Shown: positions 46,042 through 60,384 of the stretch, one piece after another | Layout of the letters: the number at the start of each line of letters is the position of its first letter | How positions within the stretch are numbered: position 1 is the stretch's first letter | Assembly (NCBI GenBank): GCA_001942185.1 | Contig: MKJV01000072.1 | Span: forward strand, 62,001 to 126,000 | Reading direction: 5' to 3' | DNA length: 64,000 nt | Source of the DNA: Pseudonocardia sp. CNS-004 | GTDB lineage: Bacteria; Actinomycetota; Actinomycetes; Mycobacteriales; Pseudonocardiaceae | Notes under the pieces: generated by a model | What the model saw: only the letters and a program-made list of their open reading frames with translations | The model's database searches: none | What the model was told of the DNA's origin: nothing | Position numbers and translations under genes: made by a program

Positions 46042-47351
46042 GTGACAGCAGCAACGACCGGTCCGTCGCGGAGGAGCATCTTCGCGGCGAGCTTCATCGG
46101 CACGTCGATCGAGTGGTACGACTACTACATCTTCGGCACCGCGGCCGCGCTGGTGTTCGGCTCGATCTTCTACCCGGACTTCTCGCCGGTGGCCGGCACG
46201 CTCGCCGCGTTCGCGACGTTCGCCGTCGGCTTCATCGCGCGCCCGCTGGGCGCCGCGGTGATCGGCCACTTCGGGGACCGGATCGGCCGCAAGTCGATGC
46301 TGGTGCTCACCCTGCTGCTCACCGGCGGCGCCACGTTCCTCATCGGTGTGCTGCCCACGTTCGCCGCCATCGGCATCGCCGCTCCGATCCTGCTGGTCAC
46401 GCTGCGGCTGGCGCAGGGCTTCGGCGTCGGTGGCGAGTGGGGCGGCGCCGTGCTGATCGCCACCGAGCACGCCTCGCCGAGGCGGCGGGCGGTGTACGGC
46501 AGCTTCGCCCAGTTCGGCGTGCCGGTCGGCGTGCTCACCTCGAACCTGGCATTCCTCGCCGTGTCCGGCCTGTCCAACGAGGACTTCATGACGTGGGGCT
46601 GGCGGATCCCCTTCCTGTTCTCGATCGTGCTCGTGGTCGTCGGGTTCATCGTGCGCAGCAGGCTGCAGGACGCACCGGAGTTCGAGCAGCTCAAGCAGCA
46701 ACGGGCCACCAGCAAGGTGCCGATCGCCGAGCTCGCCCGCAGCAGGCCGCTCCTGCTGACGCTCGCGAGCCTCGCCTCGATCGCGCCGCCCGCCGTCGGC
46801 TACACGGTGATCGTCTACATGCTCACCTACGGCACCAACGTCGTCGGCTTCGCCCGCCCGACCCTGCTCACGCTCATCCTGCTGTCCACCGTCGTCTGGA
46901 TCGCCACGATCGCCGGGGCAGCGGTCCTCGCCGACCGCTACGGCGCGAAGCGGGTGTTCGTGATCGGCGCGCTCACCGCCGTGCTGTGGCCGTTGCCGAT
47001 GTTCGTGCTCGTCGACACCGGCAACGTCGGCCTCGCCTTCATCGCCTTCTGCATCGCGGCCGTCGTGCAGGGGATCATGGCGGGCGCCCAGGGCGGCCTG
47101 TTCACCCAGATCTTCGCGTCCGGGTGCGCTACAGCGGCATCTCCGTCGCCTACCAGCTCGGCGGCATGATCGGCGGGGCGGTCACACCGATCGCCGCCAC
47201 CGCCCTGTTCGCCGCGTACGGCACGTCCATGGCGGTCGGTCTGTACGTCACGGCCCTGTGCCTGGTGAGCTTCGCCGCGGCGCTGGCGCTGCGCGTCCCC
47301 GACGGCGCAGCGGCGTCGTCGCCGATGGAGGCGCTGCCGGCCGACGGCTGA
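46042..47351 (+). CDS. MHS-family MFS transporter (frameshifted)
   Basis: A twelve-helix metabolite:proton symporter of about 436 residues (ShiA/KgtP/ProP relatives). FIGTSIEWYDYYIFGTAAAL is the hallmark of the family; HFGDRIGRKSMLVLTLLLTG is the MFS loop motif and RLAQGFGVGGEWGGAVLIA helix 5. The frame breaks at about 47117: IFA should join VRVRYSGISVAYQLGGMIGG, one base missing. GTG start 46042 with GAAGGAG 10 nt upstream. Its own promoter must lie in 45919-46041. Substrates of relatives are dicarboxylates, shikimate or betaine-like compounds. Confidence 0.88.
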
Positions 47352-47363
47352 CCCCGCTCGCGC

Positions 47364-47397
47364 GTGGCGCCACGCCGATCGGTCGGCGTGGCGCCAC
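47364..47397. terminator. Bidirectional terminator hairpin
   Basis: GTGGCGCCACGCCGA (47364-47378) and its exact complement (47383-47397) form a 15-bp GC-rich stem with a TCGG loop. It lies between the convergent ends of the MHS transporter (47351) and the SRPBCC gene (47417), with no U-tract, as is usual in actinobacteria. Confidence 0.85.
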
Positions 47398-47416
47398 CCG
47401 TGCGCGCGATGGCGGC

Positions 47417-47940
47417 TCAGGCGTAGGGCTCCGGAGGCGGATTCCCGCCGGCGACGCCCGGGTTCGGCGTGACGGTGCGCTGAGGCTTCGCCCGACGTCG
47501 CCGCGCCAGCCGCCCTCCTCGTGCCCACGGGACTCGATGAAGTCCTTGAAGTTGCTCAGGTCGCCCTTGACCCTGGACTGGATGATGCCCAGAGCATCGG
47601 CCGCCTTCTCGGTGATCCCCTCCGGCTCGTGCTCGAGCTGCAGGGTGACCCGGGTCCGGGTGTCATCGAGGCGGTGGAAGGTCACCACTCCCGCCTGGTG
47701 CGTGCCGTGGTCGGTGCGCCACGCCACCCGCTCGTCCGGGTGCTGCTCGGTGATCTCCGCGTCGAACTCGCGCTCGACGCCCGCGATGCGGGTGACCCAG
47801 TGGGTCCGGGTGGGTGTCAGCTGCTCGATCCGCTCGACGCCGTCCATGAACCGCGGGAACGACTCGAACTGCGTCCACTGGTTGTACGCCGTGCCCACGG
47901 GCACGGCGACATCGATGCTCTGTACGACGTTCGTGGTCAT
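47417..47940 (-). CDS. SRPBCC-fold protein (polyketide cyclase/START-like) (frameshifted near its end)
   Basis: About 174 residues with the hydrophobic-pocket SRPBCC fold. VVQSIDVAVPVGTAYNQWTQ and FPRFMDGVERIEQLTPTRTH open it; EREFDAEITEQHPDERVAWR and SRVKGDLSNFKDFIESRGHE complete it. The original frame then runs on; another frame gives PNPGVAGGNPPPEPYA and a TGA at 47417, reached by one missing base at about 47462-47490. Start ATG 47940. It lies downstream of the FAD/Rieske oxidoreductase on the same strand, a frequent pairing in stress-related clusters. Ligand unknown. Confidence 0.82.
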
Positions 47941-48013
47941 GTGCCAGGCGTACCCGCTGTCGGGCGAGGAATTCCCCGCCGGGCCCGGAATCCGGCTCCA
48001 CGGGAGTGGGGCC

Positions 48014-49509
48014 TCACCGGGTCGGCAGTCCGGTGACGGCGGGGCCCTCCAGCACGGCTCCGTCGACGTCGAAGCGTGAGCCGTGGCACGGGCAGTCCCA
48101 GCTGCGCTCGGCCGCGTTGAAGCGCACCAGGCAGCCGAGGTGGGTGCACCGCATCGAGACCTGGTGCAGGCCGCCGTCGTCGTCGCGGTAGACGCCGGTC
48201 CGGTCGGTGCCCGAGCGCACCACACCGGCCTGCCCCGGGGGGATGTCGGCCGCGGACCGGACCCGGGTGGGCGCGAGGCGGTCACCGACGAGGTCGGCCG
48301 CCACCTTCGCGTTCGTCGACGCGAGGCGTGGCAGACCGCGCGGGGAGAGCCGGTGCGGGCTGAACGTGTCGGGCGTCGGCCGTCCGAGGACCCGGTCGGC
48401 GAGCAGGTGTGCGGCCATGGTGCCCCCGGCGAGGCCCCACTTGCCGAAGCCGGTGGCCACGTACATCCGCGACGACACCGGGGTGTAGGGGCCGATCATC
48501 GGTGTCTGGTCGTAGGGCACGGGGTCCTGTGCCGACCAGCGATGCGTCACCTCCTCGACGTCCCAGTGCGCGCGGGCGTGCTGTTCCAGCCGGGCGAACG
48601 CCTCCTCGTCGATGCCCGGCTCACCCGTCACGTGGTCGGAGCCGCAGACGATGAGCAGGTCACCCGCAGCACGGTAGGACCAGGTCGGGGCACCCGTCGT
48701 GATCAGCATGGCGGGCGGTGGCCCCCCGGACGGGCGGCAGGCGATGCAGTAGGAGCGGTGGGTCTGCATCCGTGCGAAGTAGCCGCCCCGATCCCACACC
48801 GGGTAGTGGGTGGCGACGACGACGTGGGCCCCGGTGAGCACCCCGTGCGTCGTCCGGACCTCGATCGGGTCGCGCTCCCGCACAGAGAGCGCGCGGGTGT
48901 CCTCGAACACCGCGGACCCGTTGCCGTGAACCGCCGCGGCCAGGCCACGGGCGTAGCGCACGGGGTGGAACTCGAGCTGCTCGTCCAGCCTCGCGGCCCC
49001 CGCGACCGGATAGGGCAGGGGGACGTCCGGCGTGACCGCGACCGGGAGCCCGGCCGCGCGGGCCAACGCCGCTTCCCGCTCGACCCGGGGCAGGTCGCCG
49101 TCCTGCACCGCGACCGTGTAGGCGGGCACCCGCCGCAGGTCGCAGTCGATGCCCTCGTCCGCGGCGATCCTCGCCACCTGCTCCACCGCCGACGCGGTGC
49201 CACGCCCGTAGGCGTGGGCGGCCTCGGCGCCGCGGACCCGCGCGATCCGGCTCAGCATCGTCGCCTGCAGGGCCGTGACCTTCGCGGTGCTGTTGCCCGT
49301 CACGCCGCAGCGACCCGGGACGCCTCGACCACCGCGACCCGCATGCCGGCGCGATCCAGGAGCAGGGCGGTCGTCAGACCGACGATGCCGGCGCCCAGCA
49401 CGACCGCGTCATAGGAACGGTCGTCCGCGGGCACCGGATAGCGGGTGGCGGAGTCCTCCAGCCACAGCGAGTGGAGCGCGCTCGTCGTCGATGCGTCCCC
49501 GGCCGTCAT
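48014..49509 (-). CDS. FAD-dependent oxidoreductase with C-terminal Rieske domain (frameshifted)
   Basis: About 498 residues. The FAD loop is VLGAGIVGLTTALLLDRAGM near residue 40 (DAO family). After one missing base at about 49305 (GTCGCTGCGGCGTGA for ...GCGGGCGTG) it continues VTGNSTAKVTALQATMLSRI. GFGKWGLAGGTMAAHLLAD is the C-terminal FAD contact. A Rieske domain ends the protein: MRCTHLGCLVRFNAAERSW and CPCHGSRFDVDGAVLEGPA. Start MTAGDASTT with a strong GGAAGGAGG. It probably oxidises a small amine or alcohol using the Rieske cluster as electron relay. Operon with the GlsB-like and SRPBCC genes. Confidence 0.88.
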
Positions 49510-49569
49510 CGACGGCCCTCCTTCCGGGCGGTCCGATGAGAACGGGTGGTGCGGAGCGGTTCCCCGTGG

Positions 49570-49866
49570 TCAGACACCCCGTCCGACGCTGCGTCCGGTG
49601 CCTCGGCTGCCGTACGCGCCGGCGACCGCGGCCACCCCGATCACGGCGACGACGAGCTGGACCAGTAGCTCGAGCCAGTCGACGCCGTCGGTGTCGGTCG
49701 GAAGACCGATCAGGCGGGCCACGAAGCTGCCGATGAACGCCGCGACGATGCCGACCACGATCGTCAGCCAGATCGGGATGCCCTGCCGTCCGGGCAGGAT
49801 GAGCCGGGCGAGGGCTCCGATGATCGCGCCGATCACGATTGCGCTGATGATTCCGGTGATGGTCAT
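49570..49866 (-). CDS. GlsB/YeaQ/YmgE-family small membrane protein
   Basis: An intact 98-residue three-helix membrane protein (transglycosylase-associated family, usually stress-linked). ISAIVIGAIIGALARLILPG, WLTIVVGIVAAFIGSFVARL and LLVQLVVAVIGVAAVAGAYG are the helices; GRQGIPIW is the family loop. The C-terminus SRGTGRSVGRGV is basic. ATG at 49866 was chosen because GAGGAGG precedes it; in-frame upstream codons are not protein-like. First gene of a three-gene leftward operon. Confidence 0.88.
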   Translation of the reverse strand: MTITGIISAIVIGAIIGALARLILPGRQGIPIWLTIVVGIVAAFIGSFVARLIGLPTDTDGVDWLELLVQLVVAVIGVAAVAGAYGSRGTGRSVGRGV

Positions 49867-49955
49867 TCGTCCTCCTCCGCACTCGGGGCAGGCGCGCCGC
49901 CCCGTCCTGGATCCCCCGCCTCGGACGCGCCATCGTCTGCCACCGGCGACCCAGG

Positions 49956-49995
49956 GGCCCGAAGAGGGGGCCCGAAGAGGGGGCACCGAAGAGGG
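49956..49995. repeat. Short tandem repeat, about three 13-bp units
   Basis: GGCCCGAAGAGGG occurs twice in tandem and is followed by the diverged unit GGCACCGAAGAGGG and a partial TCACCGAA. It lies in the 237-bp gap (49867-50103) between the decarboxylase gene and the GlsB-like gene. Nothing else was recognised in that gap, which must hold the GlsB-like promoter. Confidence 0.6.
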
Positions 49996-50103
49996 TCACC
50001 GAACGCGGGCCGGCTAAACCCACGAGCCGGCGTACCGCCCGTACCCGGATCGACAAGATCACCCGCGCGCTGACCGCCTGAACGGCTGACCGCCTCGGGC
50101 GCC

Positions 50104-54016
<3,913 letters not shown>

Positions 54017-54100
54017 GGCCGCCGTGTCGTGTGGTGAGCCCTGACACGCCGGAAGCGGCCTTCCGCCGCCGCGGGCCGCGGGCTACTCTGGACGAGGTAT

Positions 54101-54111
54101 CAGGAATCCTG
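54101..54111. promoter_or_regulatory. Small inverted repeat before the CoA-ligase operon
   Basis: CAGGAATCCTG, with 5-bp arms around a central A, lies 19 bp before the ligase ATG in an AT-richer stretch (GGTATCAGGAATCCTGTTAT). It may be part of the promoter or an operator. Weak evidence. Confidence 0.25.
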
Positions 54112-54129
54112 TTATTCGGCGGAGGCCAC

Positions 54130-55727
54130 ATGGACACCGCAGTGGACACCGCAGCGCTGCGGCACGCGTCCGCTCCGGCACTCGGCAGCTGGCCGGCGCG
54201 GCGGGCGCGCATCGCACCGCACCGCCCCGCGCTCGTCGAGGGAGAACGCACCGTCACCTACACCGAGTTGGCCGAGCGAACCGCCCGGCTGGCCGCGGTG
54301 CTGGCCGGGCGCGGGATCGGCCCCGGCGACCGCGTCGCCTACCTCGGCCAGAACGCGATCAGCGTGTTCGAGACCTACTTCGCGGCGTGGCTGCTCGGCG
54401 CGATCGTGGCGCCGCTCAACTACCGGCTCGCCGCCGCCGAGATCCGGTACATGCTCGAGGATTCCGGCGCGTCGCTGCTGGTGCACAGCGCCGACGCCGA
54501 CGCCCTCGTCGCCGCGACCGCCCCCGCCGTGCCCGTCCTGAAGGTCGGCGCCGAGTACGAGGACGCCGTCGCCGCCACGGAGCCGCTCGCCGACCCGCCT
54601 GCCGTCACCCTCGACGATCCGGCGATCCTGCTCTACACCTCCGGCACCACGGGACGGCCCAAGGCGGCCGTGCTCACCCACGGCAACCTCACCTGGAACA
54701 CGATCAACCAGCTCGCCCACGTCGACGTGCTGAGCACCGACCACGCTCTGTGCATCTCCCCGCTGTTCCACTGCGTCGGGCTGGGCCAGGTCACGCTGCC
54801 CACCCTGTTCAAGGGCGGGTGCGTCGAGCCGCTCGCGAGCTTCGACGCCGGCGCCGTGCTCGCCCGGATCGGGGAGGCCGGGGTCGCCAGCTTCTCCGCG
54901 GTGCCGACCATGCTGCAGATGATGGTCGAGCACCCGGGTTGGCAGACCGCGGAGCTCGGCACGCTGCACACCGTGCTCTACGGGGGCTCGCCGGTGCAGG
55001 AGCGCGTCGCCCGCGCCTGGCTCGACCGCGGCGTGCAGGTCCAGCAGGGATACGGCATGACCGAGGCGGCGCCCGGCGTCTACATGGTGCCGCGCGGCGC
55101 GACACCGACCGGCCGGTCTCGGTGGGGGTCCCGCACTTCGCCACCGACGTCGCCATGTTCCGCGACGGCGAGCGCGTCCCGGTCGGCCCCGAGCCCGCCG
55201 AGCTGCTCGTGCGCGGCCCGAACGTGTTCGCCGGCTACTGGAACCGGCGGCAGGAGTCGGCGGCCGCGTTCGTCGACGGCGAGTGGTTCCGCACCGGTGA
55301 CGTGCTGCGGGTGGCGCCCGACGGCTGGGCCGACGTCGTCGACCGCGTCAAGGACGTGATCATCTCGGGTGGGGAGAACATCTACCCGGCCGAGGTCGAG
55401 GCCGTACTGGTGCAGCTGGACTCGGTGGCCGACGCCGCGGTCGTCGCCGCTCCCGACGAGCGGTGGGGCGAGGTCGGCGCCGCGTACGTGCAGCTCCGCG
55501 CCGGAGCCGACGTGCCGGAGCAGGAGCTGCGCGCCCACCTCGAGGCCCACCTCGCCCGCTACAAGATCCCCAAGTACCTCGTGCGGACCGACGCGTTGCC
55601 CCGCAACGCCACCGGCAAGGTCCGCCGCGTCGACCTGCGCGCCCGCGCAGCCGTCGACTTCGCTTCCGAAAGGCCCAGTGAGTACTTCCGCGACCAGTGG
55701 TTCCGTGAGCAGGTCCGCCAACGGTGA
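54130..55727 (+). CDS. Acyl-CoA ligase (AMP-binding, fatty/aromatic acid type) (frameshifted)
   Basis: About 532 residues. The phosphate loop is LLYTSGTTGRPKAAVLTHGN near residue 178. QVQQGYGMTEAAPGVYMVP is motif A5, DGEWFRTGDVLRVAPDGWAD the ATP ribose site, DVIISGGENIYPAEVE the hinge region, and PRNATGKVRRVDLR carries the C-terminal catalytic Lys. The frame breaks at about 55115 (PTGRP then VSVGVPHFATDV). ATG 54130 with GGAGG upstream. It activates a carboxylic acid to a CoA ester as first step of the operon. The end overlaps the hydratase by 50 bases. Confidence 0.9.
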
Positions 55728-56499
55728 GCGCCCGCCGTCCCTGCACGTCGAACGCCGAGGCGCCGTGGCCGTGCTCCGCCTGTGCCGTGCCGCCAAGCGC
55801 AACGCGCTCGACGACGCCACCGTGCTCGGCATCGAGGCGTTCTTCTCCGCGCCGCCGTCCGGGGTGCGGGCCGCCGTGCTCGACGCGGACGGCGAGCACT
55901 TCTCGGCGGGCCTGGACATGGGTGAGCTCACCGACCGGGACGCGGTCGGCGGGCTGGAGCACTCGCTGATGTGGCACCGCGCGTTCGAGCGGGTGGCCCG
56001 CGGGACGCTCCCGGTGGTCGCGGTGCTGAAGGGCGCGGTCGTCGGCGGCGGGCTGGAGCTGGCGAGCGCGGCGCACGTCCGGGTCGCCGAGCGGAGCGCG
56101 TTCTACGCGCTGCCGGAGGGCCAGCGCGGGCTGTTCGTCGGTGGTGGTGCCGCGGTGCGCGTGCAACGGCTGATCGGCACGGCCCGGATGACCGACATGA
56201 TGCTCACCGGCCGGGTGCTCGACGCCGAGGAGGGGCAGGCCTGCGGGTTGTCGACCTACCTCGTCGACCCCGGCGCCGGGCTCGACACCGCCCTCGGGCT
56301 GGCGGAGCAGATCGCGGCGAACGCGCCGGTCACGAACTTCGCGGTGCTGCAGGCGCTCCCGCGGATCGCGGAGACCGGTCCCGACGAGGGGTTCTTCACG
56401 GAGGCGCTGATGGCAGCGGTCGCATCGAGCAGCACGGATGCCCAGGAGCGGATGCAGGCGTTCCTCGCCGGCCGGGGCGCGAAGGTGCGCCGGTCGTGA
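55678..56499 (+). CDS. Enoyl-CoA hydratase/isomerase (crotonase family)
   Basis: An intact crotonase of about 273 residues. LHVERRGAVAVLRLCRAAKR opens the fold. DADGEHFSAGLDMGEL and LKGAVVGGGLELASAAHVRV are the oxyanion-hole segments. ERSAFYALPEGQRGLFVGGG is the catalytic region. The GTG at 55678 was chosen because GAAAGG precedes it by 5 nt; it lies inside the ligase gene. A GTG at 55705 is the alternative. The stop overlaps the next GTG. It would hydrate an enoyl-CoA or act on a related thioester. Confidence 0.9.
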   Translation: MSTSATSGSVSRSANGERPPSLHVERRGAVAVLRLCRAAKRNALDDATVLGIEAFFSAPPSGVRAAVLDADGEHFSAGLDMGELTDRDAVGGLEHSLMWHRAFERVARGTLPVVAVLKGAVVGGGLELASAAHVRVAERSAFYALPEGQRGLFVGGGAAVRVQRLIGTARMTDMMLTGRVLDAEEGQACGLSTYLVDPGAGLDTALGLAEQIAANAPVTNFAVLQALPRIAETGPDEGFFTEALMAAVASSSTDAQERMQAFLAGRGAKVRRS

Positions 56500-58396
56500 C
56501 GGGTCCGGCGGGCACCGAGCTCGCGCGCTTCCTCGAGCGGCTGCGCGTCGAGCGGGGGCTGCGGTTCGCGTCCTACCGGGAGCTGCACGCGTGGTCGGCC
56601 ACCGACCTCGACGGGTTCTGGTCGGCCGTCGCGGAGTTCGGCGGGGTTCGGTTCCACACGCCGCCCACCGCGGTGCTGGGCAGACGCGAGATGCCCGGGG
56701 CGCAATGGTTCCCCGGCGCCACCCTGAACTACGCCGAGCACGCCCTCGTGGGCCACGAGGGCACCGCCGTCATCGCCTACTCCCAGACCCGCGACCGCGT
56801 GGAGCTCACCTGGGCGCAGCTGCGCGAGCAGGTGGCCCGCGCGCGGGCGGGCCTTCAGCGGCTCGGCGTCGGCCGGGGCGACCGGGTGGTCGCCTACGCC
56901 CCCAACATCCCCGAGACGCTCGTGGCGTTCCTCGCCACGGCGAGCCTCGGCGCGGTGTGGGCGAGCTGTGCGCCCGAGTTCGGCGCCCGCAGTGTGATCG
57001 ACCGGTTCGCGCAGGTGGAACCCACGGTGCTGCTCGTCGTGCCCGGCTACACCTACGGCGACAAGCCGATCGACCGCACCGCCGAGGTCGCCGCGGTGCG
57101 GGCCGGCCTGCCGACCGTGCGCCACGTCGTCGCCATCCCGTACGGCGCGGGGGAGGTGCCGGATGCCCTGTCGTGGGACGAGCTGCTCGCGCATCCGGGG
57201 GAGCTCGCGTTCGACCCGGTGCCGTTCGCACACCCGCTGTGCGTGCTGTTCTCCTCGGGCACGACCGGGCGGCCGAAGGCGATCGTGCACGGTCACGGCG
57301 GCGTGCTGCTGGAACAGATCAAGAACCACGCACTGAGCTGGGACCTGCGGCCGGGCGACCGGATGCTGTGGTTCTCGACCACGGCGTGGGTGATGTGGAA
57401 CGCGCTGGTCGGCGGCCTGCTCGTCGGTGCGGGGATCGTGCTGATCGACGGCAACCCGGTGCACCCCGACCCGGGCTGGCAGTGGCGGCTGGCCGAGGAG
57501 TCGGGTGCCACCGTGATGGGGGCGTCGCCGGGGTGGCTGATGGCCTGCCGCGGCGCCGGGCTGAACCCGGCGCGCGACCACGACCTGTCGCGCATCCGCC
57601 AGATCGGTGCCGCGGGCAGCCCGCTGCCGCCCGAGGGGTACCGCTGGGTGGCCGAGCAGTTCCCCGGCGTGCTGCTCAACGTCGGCAGCGGTGGCACCGA
57701 CGTGTGCTCCGGGATCGTGCAGGGCGGCCCGTGGCAGCCGGTCGTGGAGGGCGAGATCTCGGGCCCTGCGCTCGGCGTGGCCGCGGCGGCGTTCGACGCC
57801 GACGGCAAGCCCGTGGTGGGGGAGCTGGGCGAGCTCGTGATCACCGAGCCGATGCCGTCCATGCCGGTCGGCTTCTGGGGCGACGCCGACGGCACCCGCT
57901 ACCGCGACGCCTACTTCGACGTCTACCCCGGGATCTGGCGCCACGGCGACTGGGTGCGGTTCTCCGAGTCCGGCTCGGTGATCGTCGCGGGCCGCTCGGA
58001 CGCCACCCTGAACCGCGGCGGTGTGCGGCTGGGCACCGCCGAGTTCTACGGCGTCGTGGAGGAGCTGCCGGAGGTGGCCGACAGCCTGGTGGTGCACCTG
58101 GAGGACGCCGCGGGCGGCCCCGGCGAGCTGGTGCTCTTCGTCGTGCTCGCGCCCGGCGCCGCGCTCGACGACGCGCTGCGGGCCCGGGTCGCGAAGGAGC
58201 TGCGGGCCGCCTGTCGCCGCGGCACGTACCGGACCGGATCGTCGAGGTGCCCTCGGTGCCGCGCAACCGCACCGGCAAGAAGCTGGAGCTGCCCGCCAAG
58301 CGGATCCTGCTCGGCGCCGCCCCCGAGGACGTCGCGAGCCGGGACGTGCTGGCCGACCCGACGTCGCTCGACGCGTTCGTGGAGCTGGCCCGGTGA
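56496..58396 (+). CDS. Acetoacetyl-CoA synthetase-like ligase (frameshifted)
   Basis: About 633 residues, the length of acetoacetyl-CoA synthetases. PGAQWFPGATLNYAEHALVG and SLGAVWASCAPEFGARSVID are typical N-terminal blocks. LFSSGTTGRPKAIVHGHGG is the phosphate loop. WFSTTAWVMWNALVGGLLVG and NVGSGGTDVCSGIVQGGPW follow as in AacS. The frame breaks at 58210: GCCGCCTGTCG should be GCCGCCCTGTCG, giving LSPRHVPDRIVEVPSVPRNR and TGKKLELPAKRIL, with the catalytic Lys. GTG start overlaps the hydratase stop. It activates acetoacetate or a larger 3-oxo or branched acid. Confidence 0.9.
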
Positions 58397-59310
58397 CGGC
58401 GCCGGCAGCGGTCGAGACCGTCGCCGTCGTGGGAACCGGGGTGATCGGGGCGAGCTGGGCCGCACTGTTCCTGTCCCACGGCCTGGACGTCGTCGCCACC
58501 GACCCGGCCCCCGGTGCCGAGGACCGCCTGCGGGCGGACGTGGCCGCCGCCGGGCTCGACGTGCGCGGCCGGCTCACGTTCGCCGTCGATGCCCGCGAGG
58601 CGGTGGCGGGCGCCGACTTCGTGCAGGAGAACGGCCCGGAACGCCTCGACGTCAAGCACGACCTGTACGCCGCGCTCGACGAGGCGGCCCGGCCGGACGT
58701 GGTGCTGGCGAGCAGCTCGTCGGGCCTGCTGCCCAGCGCGATCGCGACCGCGTGCGCCGCACACCCGGAGCGGGTGCTCGTGGGCCACCCGTTCAACCCG
58801 CCGCACCTGCTGCCGCTGGTGGAGGTCGTGCCCGGGCAACGCACCACCGACGTGGCGCTCGACGCGGCGATGGCGTTCTACACCGCGCTGGGCAAGAAGC
58901 CGATCCGGCTGCGCCACGAGCTACCGGGGCACGTCGCCAACCGGTTGCAGGCCGCGCTGTGGCGGGAGGCGTACTCGCTGGTCGACCGCGGTGTCGCCAC
59001 GGTGGCCGACATCGACACGGCGATCGCCAACGGCCCGGGGCTGCGGTGGGCGCTGCTCGGCCCGTTCACCGTGCAGCACCTGTCCGGCGGCCCCGGCGGC
59101 ATCGCCCACGTGCTGGAGCACCTCGGCCCGCCCACCGAGGCGTGGTGGCGCGACATGGGCGACCCGTCGCTCACCCCCGAGCTCGCCGCCAAGATCGTCG
59201 ACGGGGTGGACGCCGCGCTCCAGGGCACCGACGAGGCCGAGCTGGTGGCCCGCCGCGACGCCGCGCTGCGTGCACTGCTCGCCAGCAAGACCGCGCACCG
59301 ACTGCAGTAG
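58393..59310 (+). CDS. 3-hydroxyacyl-CoA dehydrogenase-family protein
   Basis: An intact 305-residue enzyme. VETVAVVGTGVIGASWAALF is the Rossmann loop (GxGxxG) at the N-terminus. FVQENGPERLDVKHDLYAAL and LASSSSGLLPSAIATACAAH follow. VGHPFNPPHLLPLVEVVPGQ contains the catalytic His region. LPGHVANRLQAALWREAYSL is the C-terminal helical domain. The pattern also fits carnitine and other 3-hydroxy-acid dehydrogenases. GTG start overlapping the previous stop. It would oxidise the hydroxyl made by the hydratase. Confidence 0.9.
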   Translation: MTAPAAVETVAVVGTGVIGASWAALFLSHGLDVVATDPAPGAEDRLRADVAAAGLDVRGRLTFAVDAREAVAGADFVQENGPERLDVKHDLYAALDEAARPDVVLASSSSGLLPSAIATACAAHPERVLVGHPFNPPHLLPLVEVVPGQRTTDVALDAAMAFYTALGKKPIRLRHELPGHVANRLQAALWREAYSLVDRGVATVADIDTAIANGPGLRWALLGPFTVQHLSGGPGGIAHVLEHLGPPTEAWWRDMGDPSLTPELAAKIVDGVDAALQGTDEAELVARRDAALRALLASKTAHRLQ

Positions 59311-59321
59311 AGGAAGCCCGG

Positions 59322-60185
59322 ATGGACATCTCCGCCCTGGACGCCATCGACGTCCACGTACACGTCGAGCAGGACGGCCACGGCTGCCTGTCGCTGGACC
59401 AGGAGCTGGTCGACGCGTCGGCCAAGTACTTCAAGGCCGACCAGGACCGCACGCCGACGGTGGCCTCGATCGCCGAGCACTACCGTGCCCGCCGCACCGG
59501 CGCGGTCGTGTTCACCGTCGACGCCACCGCGGGCACCGGCCACCCCGCGCTGTCCAGCGAGGAGATCGTCGACGCCGCGGCCGAGCACGCCGACGTGCTG
59601 ATCCCGTTCGGCTCCGTGGACCCCCACGCCGGCAAGGCCGCCGTCGCACGCGTCCGCAGGCTCGTGGAGCGCGGCGCCCGCGGCGTCAAGTTCCACCCCA
59701 GCCTGCAGGTGTTCGAGCCGAACGACCGCGCGTTCTACCCGCTCTACGAGGCGATCGCCGAGCTCGGCGTGCCCGCGCTCTTCCACACCGGGCAGACCGG
59801 GATCGGCGCGGGCCTGCCCGGCGGGCGCGGCATCAAGCTGCGCTACTCGGCGCCGATGCTGATCGACGACGTCGCGGCCGACTTCCCGGAGCTCACCGTG
59901 GTGCTGGCGCACCCGTCGGTGCCGTGGCAGGACGAGGCCATCTCGATCGCCACCCACAAGGCCAACGTCTACATCGACCTGTCCGGCTGGTCGCCGCGCT
60001 ACTTCCCGCCCCAGCTCGTGCGCGCGGCGAACGGGCTGCTCAAGCGCAAGGTGCTGTTCGGTTCCGACTTCCCGCTGATCACCCCCGAGCGCTGGCTGCG
60101 CGACTTCGGCGAGCTGGACGTCAAGGACGACGTGCGGCCGCTGATCCTCAAGGAGAACGCGGTGCGGATGCTCCGGCTCAGCTGA
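59322..60185 (+). CDS. Amidohydrolase (PF04909), decarboxylase-like
   Basis: An intact 287-residue TIM-barrel enzyme. AIDVHVHVEQDGHG has the HxH metal motif. GARGVKFHPSLQVFEPNDRA with FHTGQTGIGAGLPGGRG holds the next His residues. VVLAHPSVPWQDEAISIA and VLFGSDFPLITPERWLRDFG (Asp) complete the site. FKADQDRTPTVASIAEHYRA near the N-terminus is shared with small-acid decarboxylase-like members. ATG 59322 with AGGAAG upstream. Last gene of the CoA operon. Confidence 0.88.
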   Translation: MDISALDAIDVHVHVEQDGHGCLSLDQELVDASAKYFKADQDRTPTVASIAEHYRARRTGAVVFTVDATAGTGHPALSSEEIVDAAAEHADVLIPFGSVDPHAGKAAVARVRRLVERGARGVKFHPSLQVFEPNDRAFYPLYEAIAELGVPALFHTGQTGIGAGLPGGRGIKLRYSAPMLIDDVAADFPELTVVLAHPSVPWQDEAISIATHKANVYIDLSGWSPRYFPPQLVRAANGLLKRKVLFGSDFPLITPERWLRDFGELDVKDDVRPLILKENAVRMLRLS

Positions 60186-60234
60186 GCTCCGCGAGCGGCC
60201 GCGGCCGGGGATGGCGAGCCGGCCGGAGGCACGT

Positions 60235-60294
60235 GATCGCCGGAAATGGTGCCAGGGCGTCACAACCGTCCCCCTCGAACCACTTCCGGTGATC
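60235..60294. terminator. Imperfect hairpin after the CoA operon
   Basis: GATCGCCGGAAATGG (60235-60249) pairs with CCACTTCCGGTGATC (60280-60294) at 13 of 15 positions around a 30-nt loop. It lies 50 bp after the last gene of the operon and before the convergent VOC gene, so it is a candidate bidirectional terminator. The rest of 60186-60384 shows nothing else. Confidence 0.5.
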
Positions 60295-60384
60295 ATGCGT
60301 GATAGGTCGACTCGACCGCGAGCCGGCCGAACACGGCGGGATCCTCCACCGCCCGACGGCGGAGAGGCACCACCGTTCTGATCG

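Noticed and set aside
55971..60185. A 1404-codon open frame spanning the CoA operon
   Set aside because: Only two parts are protein-like, the AacS-like ligase and the last amidohydrolase. The rest is Arg/Gly-rich shadow sequence opposite or beside the real hydratase and dehydrogenase frames.
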